Below are positions 16,106 through 16,293 of a stretch of 16,293 bases of DNA, in pieces. The stretch spans positions 1-16,293 of the forward strand of contig JABMDG010000067.1 in the NCBI GenBank assembly GCA_015904045.1, in the 5' to 3' direction. Both the position numbers and the translations under genes were made by a program. Below the pieces are notes generated by a model, which saw only the letters and a program-made list of their open reading frames with translations, did not search any database and was not told the origin of the DNA. Position 1 is the first letter of the stretch. Each line of letters opens with the position of its first letter. Origin of the DNA: Nitrospira sp. (GTDB lineage Bacteria > Nitrospirota > Nitrospiria > Nitrospirales > Nitrospiraceae).

Positions 16106-16138
16106 AGGGGTGGCCTTCTCAGGGGCCACCCCTTTTTT
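16106..16138 (+). terminator. rho-independent terminator of the his operon
   Basis: A perfect 10-bp stem (AGGGGTGGCC at 16106-16115 with its complement at 16124-16133) and an 8-nt loop are followed by TTTTTT. It lies 29 bp past the hisB stop codon. On the opposite strand no T-run follows, so it serves the plus strand only. The remnant of the DUF2723 gene ends just to its right. Confidence 0.94.
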
Positions 16139-16146
16139 GTTGCAGA

Positions 16147-16293
16147 TTTTCCGATCAGCGTATACACAGGATATCCGGGCGGGTGAGCGATCCCCAGCGT
16201 GTGAGACACCGAAACCATTTCACCCATGTCGCGATAAGGAGCCAGGGCCGGAGCGGAGGAATAAAGATAGACCGCAAAGCTTGCGGCAAAGAT
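16147..16293 (-). pseudogene. N-terminal remnant of a DUF2723 membrane glycosyltransferase (partial at window edge)
   Basis: From the right edge of the window the minus strand reads 49 codons that match the DUF2723 family, multi-spanning proteins with a GT-C-like fold. There is a hydrophobic segment FAASFAVYLYS, then the family's key RDMGE (usual form DxGE), then HTLGIAHPPGYPVYTLIGK. The match stops abruptly at about 16147. Beyond it the frame simply runs through the his terminator and the antisense of hisB, with no family features. The 5' end lies outside the window, but the rest of this protein of several hundred residues cannot be here, so the gene has lost its 3' part. Confidence 0.78.

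Noticed and set aside
15418..16227. 269-residue minus-strand open frame taken as one gene
   Set aside because: Only its first part is DUF2723-like. The remainder is antisense of the terminator and hisB, so it is scored as a remnant only.

Overview
The window looks like a chromosomal piece of a Nitrospira-type bacterium (phylum Nitrospirota). This is inferred from gene content. A five-component 2-oxoacid:ferredoxin oxidoreductase (POR/OGOR) with a CdhB-like accessory subunit is the type known from Hydrogenobacter and from the reductive TCA cycle of Nitrospira. It sits beside an rho-rpmE-prfA-prmC-murA-hisGDB cluster. No mobile element, rRNA or CRISPR array is visible.

Layout. Positions 1-5.7 kb (minus strand): tRNA-Asn, a small acidic hypothetical protein, then the POR operon. 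In transcription order the operon is CdhB-like subunit, alpha, beta, gamma, a broken ferredoxin start, a beta gene lacking its front, a second gamma, and the intact ferredoxin subunit, closed by a rho-independent terminator. A perfect-consensus sigma70 promoter lies about 220 bp upstream of the operon. Positions 6.0-8.1 kb (minus strand): a secreted TPR protein, a YciI-family gene broken by a frame-shifting deletion, and a DUF2203 gene. Positions 8.07-8.58 kb: a gene-free stretch that probably holds the rho leader. Positions 8.58-16.1 kb (plus strand): rho and rpmE, a strong terminator, then a tight prfA-prmC-murA-hisG-hisD-hisB run with short gaps or ATGA overlaps, ended by another terminator. 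Positions 16.15-16.29 kb (minus strand): the N-terminal remnant of a DUF2723 membrane glycosyltransferase, cut off against the his terminator.

How it fits together. The POR operon would carry out ferredoxin-dependent carboxylation or decarboxylation of a 2-oxoacid for the reductive TCA cycle. The plus-strand cluster combines transcription termination (Rho), a ribosomal protein (L31), translation termination (RF1 and PrmC, which methylates RF1), peptidoglycan precursor synthesis (MurA) and three histidine-biosynthesis steps.

The main unusual structure is a 1.3-kb tandem duplication inside the POR operon, with units 700-2018 and 2019-3333. The copies differ at roughly 6% of bases, but nearly all changes are silent, even inside the truncated beta copy that can no longer form an active site. 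This means either two complete operons that fused recently by deletion, gene conversion, or an assembly chimera of two related strains. Two other decayed genes, yciI and DUF2723, are also present.
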